From Rikenellaceae bacterium (GTDB taxonomy: Bacteria > Bacteroidota > Bacteroidia > Bacteroidales > Rikenellaceae): a stretch of DNA of 64,000 nt. This document shows positions 53,537 to 61,777 of this stretch, in pieces (the first letter of the stretch is position 1; the number at the start of each line of letters is the position of its first letter). The notes beneath the pieces were generated by a model. The model searched no databases, had not been told where the DNA came from, and saw nothing but the letters and a program-made list of their open reading frames with translations. The stretch covers positions 111,742 through 175,741 of the forward strand of contig SUZC01000004.1 in assembly GCA_015060165.1 (NCBI GenBank), given 5' to 3'. Made by a program: the position numbers and the translations under genes.

Positions 53537-54649
53537 ATGGCTTTCACTAAAATAGAACACTACGAGAAAGAGTATCTTGATACTCACCACGAAAGTGCGC
53601 TTAACGTAACCGAAGGAGTTGATGATCAGCCGATTGTCAATCCATACTTCAAGCGTAAGAAACGCCGCACACTCTCTACCGACGAGTACGTAGAGGGAAT
53701 TTTGAAAGGTGACATCACAATCCTTTCGCAGGCAATAACACTAATAGAAAGTAACAAGGCCGAGCACTACGCTCAGGCTCAGGAGATCATCGAGCGATGC
53801 CTTCCGCACGCAGGTCGTTCTGTTAGAATCGGTATTACAGGTGTTCCGGGTGCCGGTAAATCTACATTTATCGAAGCTATCGGCGGAATGGTCGCATCTC
53901 TACGTCACAAATTGGCCGTTTTGGCTATCGACCCAAGTTCGGAGCGAAGTGGAGGTTCAATTTTGGGTGACAAAACTAGAATGGAGAGCATATCATCGAA
54001 TCCTGACATCTTCATACGTCCTTCGCCATCGGCTGGCTCATTGGGTGGTGTAGCCCGCAAGACACGCGAGACAATCGTATTGTGCGAGGCTGCGGGATAC
54101 GACGTCATCTTTATTGAGACCGTAGGTGTTGGCCAATCCGAAACTGCCGTACACTCGATGGTTGATATGTTTATGATGTTGCAGATTTCGGGTGCAGGTG
54201 ATGAATTACAGGGTATCAAACGCGGAATTATGGAGATGGCCGATATGATGGTCATTACAAAAGCTGACGGAGAGAATGTGCATAAGGCCGAACTTGCAAA
54301 GGTACAATATCAGGGAGCATTACATCTCTTCCCCACTCCCGAGTCTGGCTGGAGACCAAAGGTTTACACTTGTTCATCGGTAGCTCAAACAGGCCTGGAA
54401 GAGGTTTGGAAAGGCGTAGAAGAGTATCTCGACCACATTCAAGCAAACGGATATTACGAAGCAAATCGCAATCGCCAGAATAAATATTGGATGTACGAAA
54501 GCATCAACGAAACATTAAAGAGCAGTTTCTACCAAAATCCCGAAATTGCTGAGCGAATCGAGGATGTCGAGAAGAGAGTATTAGAGGCAAAACTCAGTTC
54601 ATTTATCGCTGCAAAGGAGTTACTTGACATATACTTCAAGGAGAAATAA
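53537..54649 (+). CDS. meaB: Methylmalonyl-CoA mutase-associated GTPase MeaB
   Basis: The 370-residue G3E GTPase has P-loop GVPGAGKSTFIEAIGG near residue 98, a DPSSERSGGSILGDKTRM segment near 136 and the FIETVGVGQSE motif. The TKAD specificity motif and a C-terminal helical arm follow. It protects and reloads the B12-dependent methylmalonyl-CoA mutase. Its position beside mce and mmdA fits the succinate-propionate pathway. The mutase genes are not in this window. Confidence 0.95.
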   Translation: MAFTKIEHYEKEYLDTHHESALNVTEGVDDQPIVNPYFKRKKRRTLSTDEYVEGILKGDITILSQAITLIESNKAEHYAQAQEIIERCLPHAGRSVRIGITGVPGAGKSTFIEAIGGMVASLRHKLAVLAIDPSSERSGGSILGDKTRMESISSNPDIFIRPSPSAGSLGGVARKTRETIVLCEAAGYDVIFIETVGVGQSETAVHSMVDMFMMLQISGAGDELQGIKRGIMEMADMMVITKADGENVHKAELAKVQYQGALHLFPTPESGWRPKVYTCSSVAQTGLEEVWKGVEEYLDHIQANGYYEANRNRQNKYWMYESINETLKSSFYQNPEIAERIEDVEKRVLEAKLSSFIAAKELLDIYFKEK

Positions 54650-54721
54650 CACAACATTTTTTCTCCATTTAAATGCATATTTTCGCTACGTTTTGAGCGC
54701 AAAATGCATAAATAGACTATA

Positions 54722-54760
54722 AAACAGACCGCATATGCAAAAATTATGTGGTCTGTTTTG
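54722..54760 (+). terminator. Intrinsic terminator after meaB
   Basis: ACAGACCGCATA pairs with TATGTGGTCTGT (one mismatch), followed by TTTTG. The following promoter begins in its T-tail. Confidence 0.8.
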
Positions 54761-54788
54761 TAATTTTCTTAAAAATACATTACTTTTG
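54758..54788 (+). promoter_or_regulatory. Promoter of the tryptophanase-type lyase gene
   Basis: TTG (54758-54760) lies 20 bp before a perfect TACTTTTG (54781-54788). The leader to the ATG at 54876 is about 80 nt. Confidence 0.8.
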
Positions 54789-54800
54789 AAATTCCATACC

Positions 54801-54839
54801 AACTTGCTTTGTTAATTTAAGTTACGCAAGTTGCAACTT
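54801..54839 (+). promoter_or_regulatory. Leader with inverted repeat and 12-bp palindrome
   Basis: AACTTGC (54801-54807) pairs with GCAAGTT (54826-54832), and AAGTTGCAACTT (54828-54839) is itself a perfect palindrome. The two structures are mutually exclusive in RNA, so the leader could switch between folds or bind a regulator. Function is inference. Confidence 0.4.
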
Positions 54840-54875
54840 TTCATTTGGAGTACAATAATTTTAAACAATACAAAA

Positions 54876-56333
54876 ATGTCAACTACAAGTAAAGTAAAGT
54901 TCTATCGTGGTGGCGATTTGCCACTCGAATTGCACAAGGTTCGCGTTGTGCAGAAACTCCACTTGGTGCCCATTGAGCGTCGTTTGGAGGCAATGAAAGA
55001 GGCAGGATTCAACACATTCCGTTTGAGCACAAAAGATGTATTCCTCGATATGCTTACCGATAGCGGTACCAACGCAATGAGCGACAACCAGCTCGCTGCT
55101 ATGATGCACGCTGACGATGCATACGCAGGTTCACAGTCATTCGAGCGTTTACAGAAGGCTGTTTTAGACGTACTTGGCAAGAAGTATCTTTTGCCCGTTC
55201 ACCAGGGACGTGCTGCCGAGAACGTAATCTGCCGCACATTCGTAAAGCCCGGTAACGTTATCCCAATGAACTACCACTTCACCACTACTCTTGCACATAT
55301 TCAGGAGAATGGCGGTCGAGTTGTAGAGCTTTTGCACGACCACGCCACCGAGCTCAAATCGGAGCACCCTTTCAAGGGTAATATGGATATCGAGAAGTTG
55401 GAGAACTGCATCAACGAGGTGGGTGTTGAGAACATTCCATTTATCCGTATGGAGGCCTCTACCAACCTTATCGGTGGTCAGCCCTTCTCTATGGCAAACT
55501 TGATGGACGTGCGTCGCATTGCCGACAAGTATGGAATTATGCTTGTACTCGATGCCAGCCTTATCGGTGAGAACGCCTACCTTATCAAGCAGCGCGAGGA
55601 CAACTGGAAGGAGAACTCTATGGGCGAGATTTTGAAGATGATGACAGGTCTTGCCGACTTGGTTTACTTCTCAGCTCGCAAGCTCTCATCTTCTCGTGGT
55701 GGTGGTATCTGCACCAACCAGCGTGCGCTCTACGCAAAAATGGAGGCAATGATTCCTTTGTACGAGGGCTTCCTCACATACGGAGGTATCTCAGTTCGTG
55801 AGATTGAGGCTATGACAGTAGGTCTTTACGAGTCGCTTGACGAGACTATGATTAGCCAGAGCCCCAACTTCATCAAATATTTGGTTGAGGAGTTGGAAAA
55901 GCGTGGCGTGCCTATGGTAACACCGCCGGGAGTATTGGGCGCACACGTCGATGCTATGAAGTTCTGCGAGCATATTCCACAAGAGGAGTATCCCGCAGGC
56001 GCATTGGCAGCAGCACTCTACATTTGCTCAGGTATTCGCGGTATGGAGCGCGGTACAGTATCAAGCGTACGCGACGAGAACGGCAACGAGATTTTGGCCG
56101 ATGTTGAGTTGTTGCGTTTGGCAGTTCCTCGCCGAGTATTCACACTCTCGCAGATTAACTATGTTATCGACCGTGTGGATTGGCTCTACCAGAATCGCAA
56201 GCTCATTGGCGGCTTGAAGTTTGTTTATGAGCCTCCTGTACTTCGATTCTTTATGGGCGGTTTGGAGCCTAAGACAAATTGGCCCGCTCGCCTATTGGAG
56301 AAGTTCCGCAAAGACTTTGGCGATAGCTTGTAA
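54876..56333 (+). CDS. tnaA: Tryptophanase-type PLP lyase
   Basis: The 485-residue fold-type I enzyme has FLDMLTDSGTNAMSD near residue 58, HQGRAAENV and NYHFTTTLAHI, matching the beta-eliminating lyase family. The PLP lysine is inferred in the YFSARKLSSSRGGG segment near 280. Tryptophanases make indole, pyruvate and ammonia; tyrosine phenol-lyases make phenol. Substrate cannot be decided from motifs, and the segment after the lysine differs from the AKKD version of E. coli TnaA. It is a single-gene unit with a strong promoter, structured leader and terminator. Confidence 0.85.
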   Translation: MSTTSKVKFYRGGDLPLELHKVRVVQKLHLVPIERRLEAMKEAGFNTFRLSTKDVFLDMLTDSGTNAMSDNQLAAMMHADDAYAGSQSFERLQKAVLDVLGKKYLLPVHQGRAAENVICRTFVKPGNVIPMNYHFTTTLAHIQENGGRVVELLHDHATELKSEHPFKGNMDIEKLENCINEVGVENIPFIRMEASTNLIGGQPFSMANLMDVRRIADKYGIMLVLDASLIGENAYLIKQREDNWKENSMGEILKMMTGLADLVYFSARKLSSSRGGGICTNQRALYAKMEAMIPLYEGFLTYGGISVREIEAMTVGLYESLDETMISQSPNFIKYLVEELEKRGVPMVTPPGVLGAHVDAMKFCEHIPQEEYPAGALAAALYICSGIRGMERGTVSSVRDENGNEILADVELLRLAVPRRVFTLSQINYVIDRVDWLYQNRKLIGGLKFVYEPPVLRFFMGGLEPKTNWPARLLEKFRKDFGDSL

Positions 56334-56355
56334 TAGGCAATTAGCCGACAACAAT

Positions 56356-56398
56356 AAGCAGAGGCTGCTAACAAATTGTGTTAGCAGCCTCTGCTTTA
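56356..56398 (+). terminator. Intrinsic terminator after the lyase gene
   Basis: An 18-bp perfect stem (56356-56373 with 56379-56396) encloses a 5-nt loop, followed by a short T stretch. Confidence 0.9.
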
Positions 56399-56401
56399 TC
56401 A

Positions 56402-56520
56402 GAAGTTGTATAACAAGAGCTATTTTTAGGCTCTCGAAGCCCGACAAACCGCAGCATACTTAGTATATGTGCGGACTTTGAGAGCAAGAGAAACGACAAA
56501 AGAGCCTTGTTAGACAGCTT
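56402..56520. repeat. Large self-complementary intergenic element of unknown type
   Basis: Nested complementary segments cover about 119 bp. GAAGTTGT (56402-56409) pairs with ACAGCTTC (one G-T pair). AACAAG pairs with CTTGTT. The ten bases GCTCTCGAAG pair with CTTTGAGAGC. The apex CCGCA...CATA pairs with TATG...TGCGG. Its position beyond the lyase terminator and before a convergent gene fits a mobile palindromic repeat or a structured RNA. It carries no ORF of note. Confidence 0.6.
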
Positions 56521-56526
56521 CCATTT

Positions 56527-57657
56527 TTATCTCATATCATAGATACAAATCACAGGATTACTCTCATCGTTCTTCAATCCCTTCAAACGGTTGTAAGTTG
56601 AGAACGACGCAGGAATCGAATCATCACCTTCAAATGTCCTATACGGCACCAATATTATTCCAATCCAACGGTCAGCAGCACACTTAACATACGGCTGCTT
56701 ATAATATGGTTCCGGAAGTGAATAACTCAGATACTTTACATTATAATAAGTGTCGGTTTTAAGATTATAATAGACGCTAAACAATTTATTATTATAACCA
56801 TACGCAAAGTATATATCATCACCCTTCACATAGAAACCTGGTAACATCATCACTTTAGAGTTGTCATCGAAACGAAGCTTACCAGCAAGCAAAACCTCAT
56901 CACTCCACTCCTTGTCACCAAAATCGAAATCCAACCAACTCTCCATCTTGCCATCAACCAAACGCCATACTTCACCACGTAAGAGATCAACCCACACGAG
57001 GCAATCCTTCGATGAATGCAACTGTTTCCATACCCCATAAATACTCTCTCCTTCGGCTGAAGCATAAAGTCGAGTAACCTTCTCGACATCTTCCAACGGC
57101 ATAGCATCAATCAGAAGATGCGACTTCTCTCCCATTAAAAAAGTTCCAACGACATATACGTAGCCATCACGCACAACCACTTGCGAATAATTTTTCGACA
57201 ACTTATAGCTTTTTATAAACTTTCCTGTCGAGGCATCGTAGCTATGTAATTGCCTTTCATTCATACAAAAAGCATACACAACTCCATCATCGATTGAGAT
57301 ATTACTCAGTAGCGAGTACTCGCCCGGACCACGACCCTCATAACCGACATTAAATAGAAACTTTCCATCTCTATCAAAGCACTGCACACGCTTTCGGTCG
57401 CTCAAAATATAAAACTTATCGTCGTGGAATACCACATCTTGAATATCGCCACCCACCAAACACTCCTGACGAGTCTCCAATGGGATATACTCAATACCCT
57501 TCACCCAATTCTCATACTCGGGCGAATCGCTCCTTTCTGGATTTATTACAATTTGTCGAAACTCAGCATCGGTCTGCCCACTGTCGCTACTACAAGCACC
57601 GAAAAGCATCAAGGCACACCCCGCAAACAAACATACAATTATATTCATTCGATTCAT
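56527..57657 (-). CDS. Six-bladed beta-propeller (BF3164-type) lipoprotein
   Basis: The 376-residue lipoprotein (signal ending ALMLFGAC, Cys near residue 22) has WVKGIEYIPLETRQEC and DRDGKFLFNVGYEGRGPGEYSLL near residue 95. These are the hallmark G-R-G-x-x-E-Y motif of the six-bladed propeller family. Repeated beta blades follow to the end. It is the third member in the window. A 10-bp inverted repeat surrounds its predicted -7 box. Confidence 0.82.
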   Translation of the reverse strand: MNRMNIIVCLFAGCALMLFGACSSDSGQTDAEFRQIVINPERSDSPEYENWVKGIEYIPLETRQECLVGGDIQDVVFHDDKFYILSDRKRVQCFDRDGKFLFNVGYEGRGPGEYSLLSNISIDDGVVYAFCMNERQLHSYDASTGKFIKSYKLSKNYSQVVVRDGYVYVVGTFLMGEKSHLLIDAMPLEDVEKVTRLYASAEGESIYGVWKQLHSSKDCLVWVDLLRGEVWRLVDGKMESWLDFDFGDKEWSDEVLLAGKLRFDDNSKVMMLPGFYVKGDDIYFAYGYNNKLFSVYYNLKTDTYYNVKYLSYSLPEPYYKQPYVKCAADRWIGIILVPYRTFEGDDSIPASFSTYNRLKGLKNDESNPVICIYDMR

Positions 57658-57667
57658 AACAACAAAA

Positions 57668-57699
57668 ATAAACGTTACCTACACAAAGATAACGTTTAT
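57668..57699. promoter_or_regulatory. Promoter with flanking 10-bp inverted repeat
   Basis: ATAAACGTTA (57668-57677) and TAACGTTTAT (57690-57699) are exact inverted repeats. They bracket the minus-strand -7 box TATCTTTG (57684-57691) of the propeller lipoprotein gene. A dimeric regulator bound here would cover the promoter. Confidence 0.55.
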
Positions 57700-57733
57700 A
57701 TTTTTATTCTGAAATTTTAATTCTTACATAAAA

Positions 57734-58249
57734 TTATCTATAAGCCCATAAAACCACATTCTGCTCATCACGCAAAATCTCATCTAATATGGCCATTGCA
57801 CGCTCAGAAACCACAGGACACCCCCAACTACCAACGGTAGGCATTGGCCAAATGGGATAGGACGTGGTGTGTCGCCAACCATGCAACACTATACAACGCT
57901 CACGAATAGCTGAATTACTCTCGTCTAAACCATCAAGGCGATAGGCAATACCATATCGGCCCCTATATCGCTCTGCCACAAGTGCGTGACCTTCGGAGCT
58001 AAGATGCGAATTAGGCACATTCGAGGTCTTGGCATAAGCACTATATCGCAAACTGCACTCAAATCCGCTACCGTGCGAAGCGACCATCTTTCTCAAAGGT
58101 CTATTATCCACCATATCCCACACGACAAATCTTCGTCGTCCAGAGTGCAACGACAAATCCCACAACAACACTATACGGTCGTTGTAACCTCGCTCTCGGC
58201 AATACACGGCAACCTCTGCCGCCTTTTCTCGGAAACGTTTTATATTCAT
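57734..58249 (-). CDS. L,D-transpeptidase-like (YkuD_2) protein without signal peptide
   Basis: The 171-residue protein has the YkuD_2 motif set: ERCIVLHGW near residue 117 and VGSWGCPVVS with the catalytic cysteine near 143. These enzymes form or hydrolyse 3,3 peptide cross-links in peptidoglycan. Members are normally exported, yet this frame begins with a charged helix (MNIKRFREKAAEVAVY) and has no signal. Its start overlaps the sirtuin stop by 4 bp, suggesting coupled translation. Confidence 0.85.
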   Translation of the reverse strand: MNIKRFREKAAEVAVYCRERGYNDRIVLLWDLSLHSGRRRFVVWDMVDNRPLRKMVASHGSGFECSLRYSAYAKTSNVPNSHLSSEGHALVAERYRGRYGIAYRLDGLDESNSAIRERCIVLHGWRHTTSYPIWPMPTVGSWGCPVVSERAMAILDEILRDEQNVVLWAYR

Positions 58250-58944
58250 TCGCTCAGTTCACTTACAAGTTTCTTCAACAATTCGGGCATACCCTCCGCA
58301 GCACGAGCTTTGATGTGGGTTAGCGGATTACGAATCATTGCGGTATCGGGATTTCCGGGGTCAACCACATAGACAGGTACCCCACTTCGGGCATATCGCA
58401 CCAACATTGCCGCAGGATATACCGCAAGCGACGTACCCACCACAATCATCAAATCGGCCTCGGCAGCAATTTGAGTTGCTCGGTCAAACATAGGCACCGA
58501 CTCCCCAAAAAAGACAATATGCGGACGAAGCAAAGCCCCATCTTCAGCTCTTGCATCAAGTGTTTGCTCCCAACCGTCAATATCGACAATCAATTCGGGA
58601 TTGCGCTCGCTACGCAGTTTCATCAGCTCTCCGTGTAGATGCGTCACTCGCTTTGAGCCTGCTCTCTCGTGCAGGTTATCTACGTTTTGAGTTACTACAT
58701 CAACATCGAAATATCTCTCCAACTCGGCTATGGCACGATGCGCAGCATTGGGCTCTACGGAAAACAACTCCTTGCGGCGTTTGTTGTAAAACTCCACAAC
58801 CAAAGCTCTATTACGTTGCAAAGCCTCAGGCGTACATACATCTTCGATTCTATACTGCGCCCACAAGCCATCAGAGTCGCGGAATGTAGCGAGGCCACTA
58901 TCGGCACTCACTCCAGCACCCGTAAATACCACTACTCGTTTCAT
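58246..58944 (-). CDS. cobB: NAD-dependent protein deacylase (SIR2/CobB family)
   Basis: The 232-residue sirtuin has the NAD motif GAGVSADSGLATFRDSDGLW at the N-terminus, TQNVDNLHERAG near residue 94, the catalytic HLHGEL and the late PHIVFFGESVP. It removes acyl groups from lysines using NAD+. The usual four zinc-binding cysteines between HGEL and PHIV are absent, as in some Bacteroidetes sirtuins. The transpeptidase-like gene follows with a 4-bp overlap, and a membrane-protein gene lies just upstream. Confidence 0.93.
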   Translation of the reverse strand: MKRVVVFTGAGVSADSGLATFRDSDGLWAQYRIEDVCTPEALQRNRALVVEFYNKRRKELFSVEPNAAHRAIAELERYFDVDVVTQNVDNLHERAGSKRVTHLHGELMKLRSERNPELIVDIDGWEQTLDARAEDGALLRPHIVFFGESVPMFDRATQIAAEADLMIVVGTSLAVYPAAMLVRYARSGVPVYVVDPGNPDTAMIRNPLTHIKARAAEGMPELLKKLVSELSE

Positions 58945-58952
58945 AATCGAAA

Positions 58953-59435
58953 TTATCTTATTTTTCTGCGATTTCTAATCTGCTCTATGTGTTGCAATCT
59001 ATCGGCAACCAAAATCTTCTGCCTGCGTAGTCTCCAAATGCAATAGATTCCATAACCCAAAGGTAAAAGTGTCACGGCTGCAATAATTAGATGGTCAACG
59101 CCATCAAGATTAGCACCATTCTTGTTTATAACCAAATCATTAAGCGCATAACCGCCAAACAAGAAAAAGAACATACCAAGAAGAATCGCCAAATCCCGAT
59201 ATCGCTTACTCGGCAACTGATTATCCATTGCTGCATAGGCCCAACCCGATATAACAAAGAACAGTATGTTAAACCACATTGGATTATCTTCCTCCTCGCC
59301 GAAGCAGAACTTCGATATCAAAATGTAAATGGCAAACATAGCCAAATAGCTAATCATCGGATAACGCCGAATTACAGAAGGTACCCAATTTACCACATTA
59401 CCTATTCTAACAAACTTAATTCCCATAAAACTCAA
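58953..59435 (-). CDS. Membrane protein of unknown function
   Basis: The 160-residue protein has about four hydrophobic segments, near residues 27-45, 53-70, 83-103 and 115-132, and a basic C-terminal tail (RLQHIEQIRNRRKIR). I recognise no family motif. It follows the next membrane-protein gene by 8 bp and precedes the sirtuin by 8 bp, so these genes form a tight operon. A role in the envelope is the only safe statement. Confidence 0.7.
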   Translation of the reverse strand: MSFMGIKFVRIGNVVNWVPSVIRRYPMISYLAMFAIYILISKFCFGEEEDNPMWFNILFFVISGWAYAAMDNQLPSKRYRDLAILLGMFFFLFGGYALNDLVINKNGANLDGVDHLIIAAVTLLPLGYGIYCIWRLRRQKILVADRLQHIEQIRNRRKIR

Positions 59436-59443
59436 TTTAAATA

Positions 59444-59878
59444 TTACCTTTTCGGTCTTCTGCGCTCTCGCTGCAACATATCTCTATGTGCCAAACTATG
59501 CTTGCGCCAATGCACCGCACAGACTCCGGCCATCAATAGCAAAGCTACTCCCACTCCTATAACAGGCATTGCCCACGGATTCGGGCCCTCTTGTTTCATT
59601 GCTGTGCCACAAAAAACTACAACCATAGCTATACCCGTCACCAAAAATGACAATGCACGCCAACGTTTACGTGGAATCATACGCATAAACTCCAACACGA
59701 CTGCTGCAACAAACACCGCAACACCCACAACATTACACACAATGATTGCAATTGTAGAGTGAATATCAAAATAACCTGCAATCGCATTCACTACGGCCAA
59801 TCCCGCCAGTGCACACAACAAAAGTCGATTACGCAAACGAACTTGCGGGTGTATTTCACGCTGAATATTCTCTGCCAT
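59444..59878 (-). CDS. Membrane protein of unknown function
   Basis: The 144-residue protein has hydrophobic segments near residues 17-33, 38-60, 74-93 and 101-118, separated by basic stretches (RKRWR), and a basic C-terminus. It is similar in size and style to the 160- and 141-residue membrane proteins beside it. No catalytic motif is visible. It is the first gene of the tight group continuing into the sirtuin. Confidence 0.7.
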   Translation of the reverse strand: MAENIQREIHPQVRLRNRLLLCALAGLAVVNAIAGYFDIHSTIAIIVCNVVGVAVFVAAVVLEFMRMIPRKRWRALSFLVTGIAMVVVFCGTAMKQEGPNPWAMPVIGVGVALLLMAGVCAVHWRKHSLAHRDMLQRERRRPKR

Positions 59879-59957
59879 AATTTTCGTATTTTTTGGTTTA
59901 ACCTCGTCTTTACCTTAACAAAGGCCTATTCTCACCTTAAATTTACAAATAATTTAG

Positions 59958-59998
59958 CAAAAAACCGCTCTTAATGACAAAAATCATATAAAAGCGGT
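59958..59998 (-). terminator. Intrinsic terminator after the SPFH/RHH operon
   Basis: ACCGCT (59964-59969) pairs with AGCGGT (59993-59998), with a T-run on the minus strand. Confidence 0.65.
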
Positions 59999-60018
59999 AA
60001 TTAGAACTATTCGGGAAG

Positions 60019-60444
60019 TTATTCCTCATTCATTTTTCGCAATCTATATCGCGCATAACCAAGCATCAGACCCACCACTGAAAATATCGCCAAAACCGTA
60101 GCACGGGCCATCGAACTCATCTCAACTGCATCGCCCTTGCACCACCGAACGACAAGGACCAACAAGAATCCCAACCCTCCGCCTATAAACATCGCACCGG
60201 CCTGCGTTCTGAGCTTCTTCCAAAAATATCGCTCTCCCACACGCCAATTTCCTATCCAATACAACACAAACAGCAACAGAGTCATTGGCAACATTATCCA
60301 AAGAAGTATCTTATCAAGGGCCTCGACAACAGGCCCGTGAGCCCACAACGCATCGCTCATTCGCTGAATATAATCAATCGTAAGCGAAGCAAACAACAAA
60401 AGCGCCCACACAATTTTAAACCACTTTCTGTTAAGCTCTTCCAT
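60019..60444 (-). CDS. Small membrane protein in the SPFH operon
   Basis: The 141-residue protein has hydrophobic segments near residues 8-24, 45-66, 85-105 and 112-130, and a short polar C-terminus. I recognise no family. It follows the RHH gene by about 103 bp and ends at a terminator, so it may belong to the SPFH-RHH transcription unit. Confidence 0.65.
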   Translation of the reverse strand: MEELNRKWFKIVWALLLFASLTIDYIQRMSDALWAHGPVVEALDKILLWIMLPMTLLLFVLYWIGNWRVGERYFWKKLRTQAGAMFIGGGLGFLLVLVVRWCKGDAVEMSSMARATVLAIFSVVGLMLGYARYRLRKMNEE

Positions 60445-60547
60445 AATTTATGCTATTAACTTCTTATAAATCCAAACTGCGGCGGTACACATCAGAACCA
60501 CAAACGCACAACAACACATCACACCCATCACCTTTCACAAATTGTCA

Positions 60548-60757
60548 TTATTCGTCATCAGTTACAGATTGCGGCAGCACATCAGCCGACGACTTGGATC
60601 TCTTCAGCCGTCCACTACGGCGCAACGCATCGGCTATAATCCATTGGAGCTGGCCGTTGATACTACGAAACTCATCATCGGCCCATCGCTCCAACGCATC
60701 CATGGTAGCGGCATCAACGCGTAACACAAAACTTTTATTTTCCGCTTTCTTTGCCAT
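60548..60757 (-). CDS. Arc-like ribbon-helix-helix DNA-binding protein
   Basis: The 69-residue protein has the RHH pattern. A short strand KSFVLRVD is followed by helix DAATMDALERWADDEF and helix SINGQLQWIIADALRRSG, with a polar tail. Such dimers bind DNA through the strand and often regulate their own operon. It is 9 bp downstream of the SPFH gene, a pairing seen in other bacteria. A perfect palindrome lies over the operon promoter. Confidence 0.85.
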   Translation of the reverse strand: MAKKAENKSFVLRVDAATMDALERWADDEFRSINGQLQWIIADALRRSGRLKRSKSSADVLPQSVTDDE

Positions 60758-60766
60758 TACAATATA

Positions 60767-61717
60767 TTAATGGTGCATAGTTCCAGCATTCACAACCGGT
60801 TGAGCCGACTCATCGGCGCACAATACGACAAGCATATTGGTAACCATCGCTGCTTTGCGCTCATCATCCAACTCAACAACCTCATCGGTCGACAAACGAT
60901 CCAACGCCATCTTGACCATTGAAACTGCACCCTCGACAATCTTCTCACGAGCTGCAATAATAGCATCCGCCTGCTGACGGCGCAACATTACCGCTGCAAT
61001 CTCAGGAGCATAAGCCAAATAATTGATACGAGCCTCAACGACCTCGATACCAGCAATAGCCAGACGCTCACCCAAGCGAGCCTCCAACAACTCATTAATC
61101 TCCTCGCTGCTACTTCTTAGAGTCACCTCCTCATCACCTGCAGAGTTATTATCGTAGGCATAACAACCCGCCACCTGACGCAACGCAGCATCACTCTGTA
61201 CCGACACGAAGTTCTCCAGCATATTCATTCGAGCCGACTGCGACACTATACCCTGAGCATTTGCAGCAACATCGATATCGAATACCGAACGATAAATCTC
61301 ATCACGCTTCAATCGCCACACAAGCACCAGACCAATCATAATCGGATTACCGGTCTTGTCGTTCACCTTAATAGGCTCAGCATTGAGGTTACGCGCACGA
61401 AGCGAGATGTTCTTCGACGACATCAAGAAATTAACCCACCAGAAACCAGTGTTGTAGAACGAGCCGCAATACTTTCCAAAGAAAGTCAGAACTCTTGCCT
61501 CATTAGGCTCCAACAACAAGAATCCCTTGCAGGCGATAAGGGCAATAGTGAGAATCAAAGCCCCCGACACACACATAATAGGAGCCAAAGGCACCTCATC
61601 AATCATAGCACCCTTCACGATAAGCCAAATCGACCCACCGATAATAGCTAAAATCGCTATCAACGCTACAAAACCGTTGATTTTCCAACCTGCATACTCA
61701 AAATTTTTGTTCTCCAT
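60767..61717 (-). CDS. SPFH/band 7 (stomatin-like) membrane protein
   Basis: The 316-residue protein has two hydrophobic segments near residues 13-35 and 43-65. An SPFH domain (about 65-250) begins with LLEPNEARVLTFFGKYCGSF and contains the helical tract EARINYLAYAPEIAAVMLRRQQADAIIAAREKI. These proteins oligomerise on membranes and organise protein turnover or stress responses. It is followed closely by an RHH regulator gene. No NfeD or protease gene accompanies it here. Confidence 0.9.
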   Translation of the reverse strand: MENKNFEYAGWKINGFVALIAILAIIGGSIWLIVKGAMIDEVPLAPIMCVSGALILTIALIACKGFLLLEPNEARVLTFFGKYCGSFYNTGFWWVNFLMSSKNISLRARNLNAEPIKVNDKTGNPIMIGLVLVWRLKRDEIYRSVFDIDVAANAQGIVSQSARMNMLENFVSVQSDAALRQVAGCYAYDNNSAGDEEVTLRSSSEEINELLEARLGERLAIAGIEVVEARINYLAYAPEIAAVMLRRQQADAIIAAREKIVEGAVSMVKMALDRLSTDEVVELDDERKAAMVTNMLVVLCADESAQPVVNAGTMHH

Positions 61718-61777
61718 AAAGATAATTGTATTTAAGTGTTAAACATATATTTTAATCAAACAAACTGCACTTTCAAA

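Noticed and set aside
58246..61717. Sirtuin plus SPFH cluster as a phage-defence system
   Set aside because: The sirtuin is a plain single-domain deacylase without a partner Argonaute, STAND or helicase protein, and the genes fall into separate units with housekeeping-type promoters.
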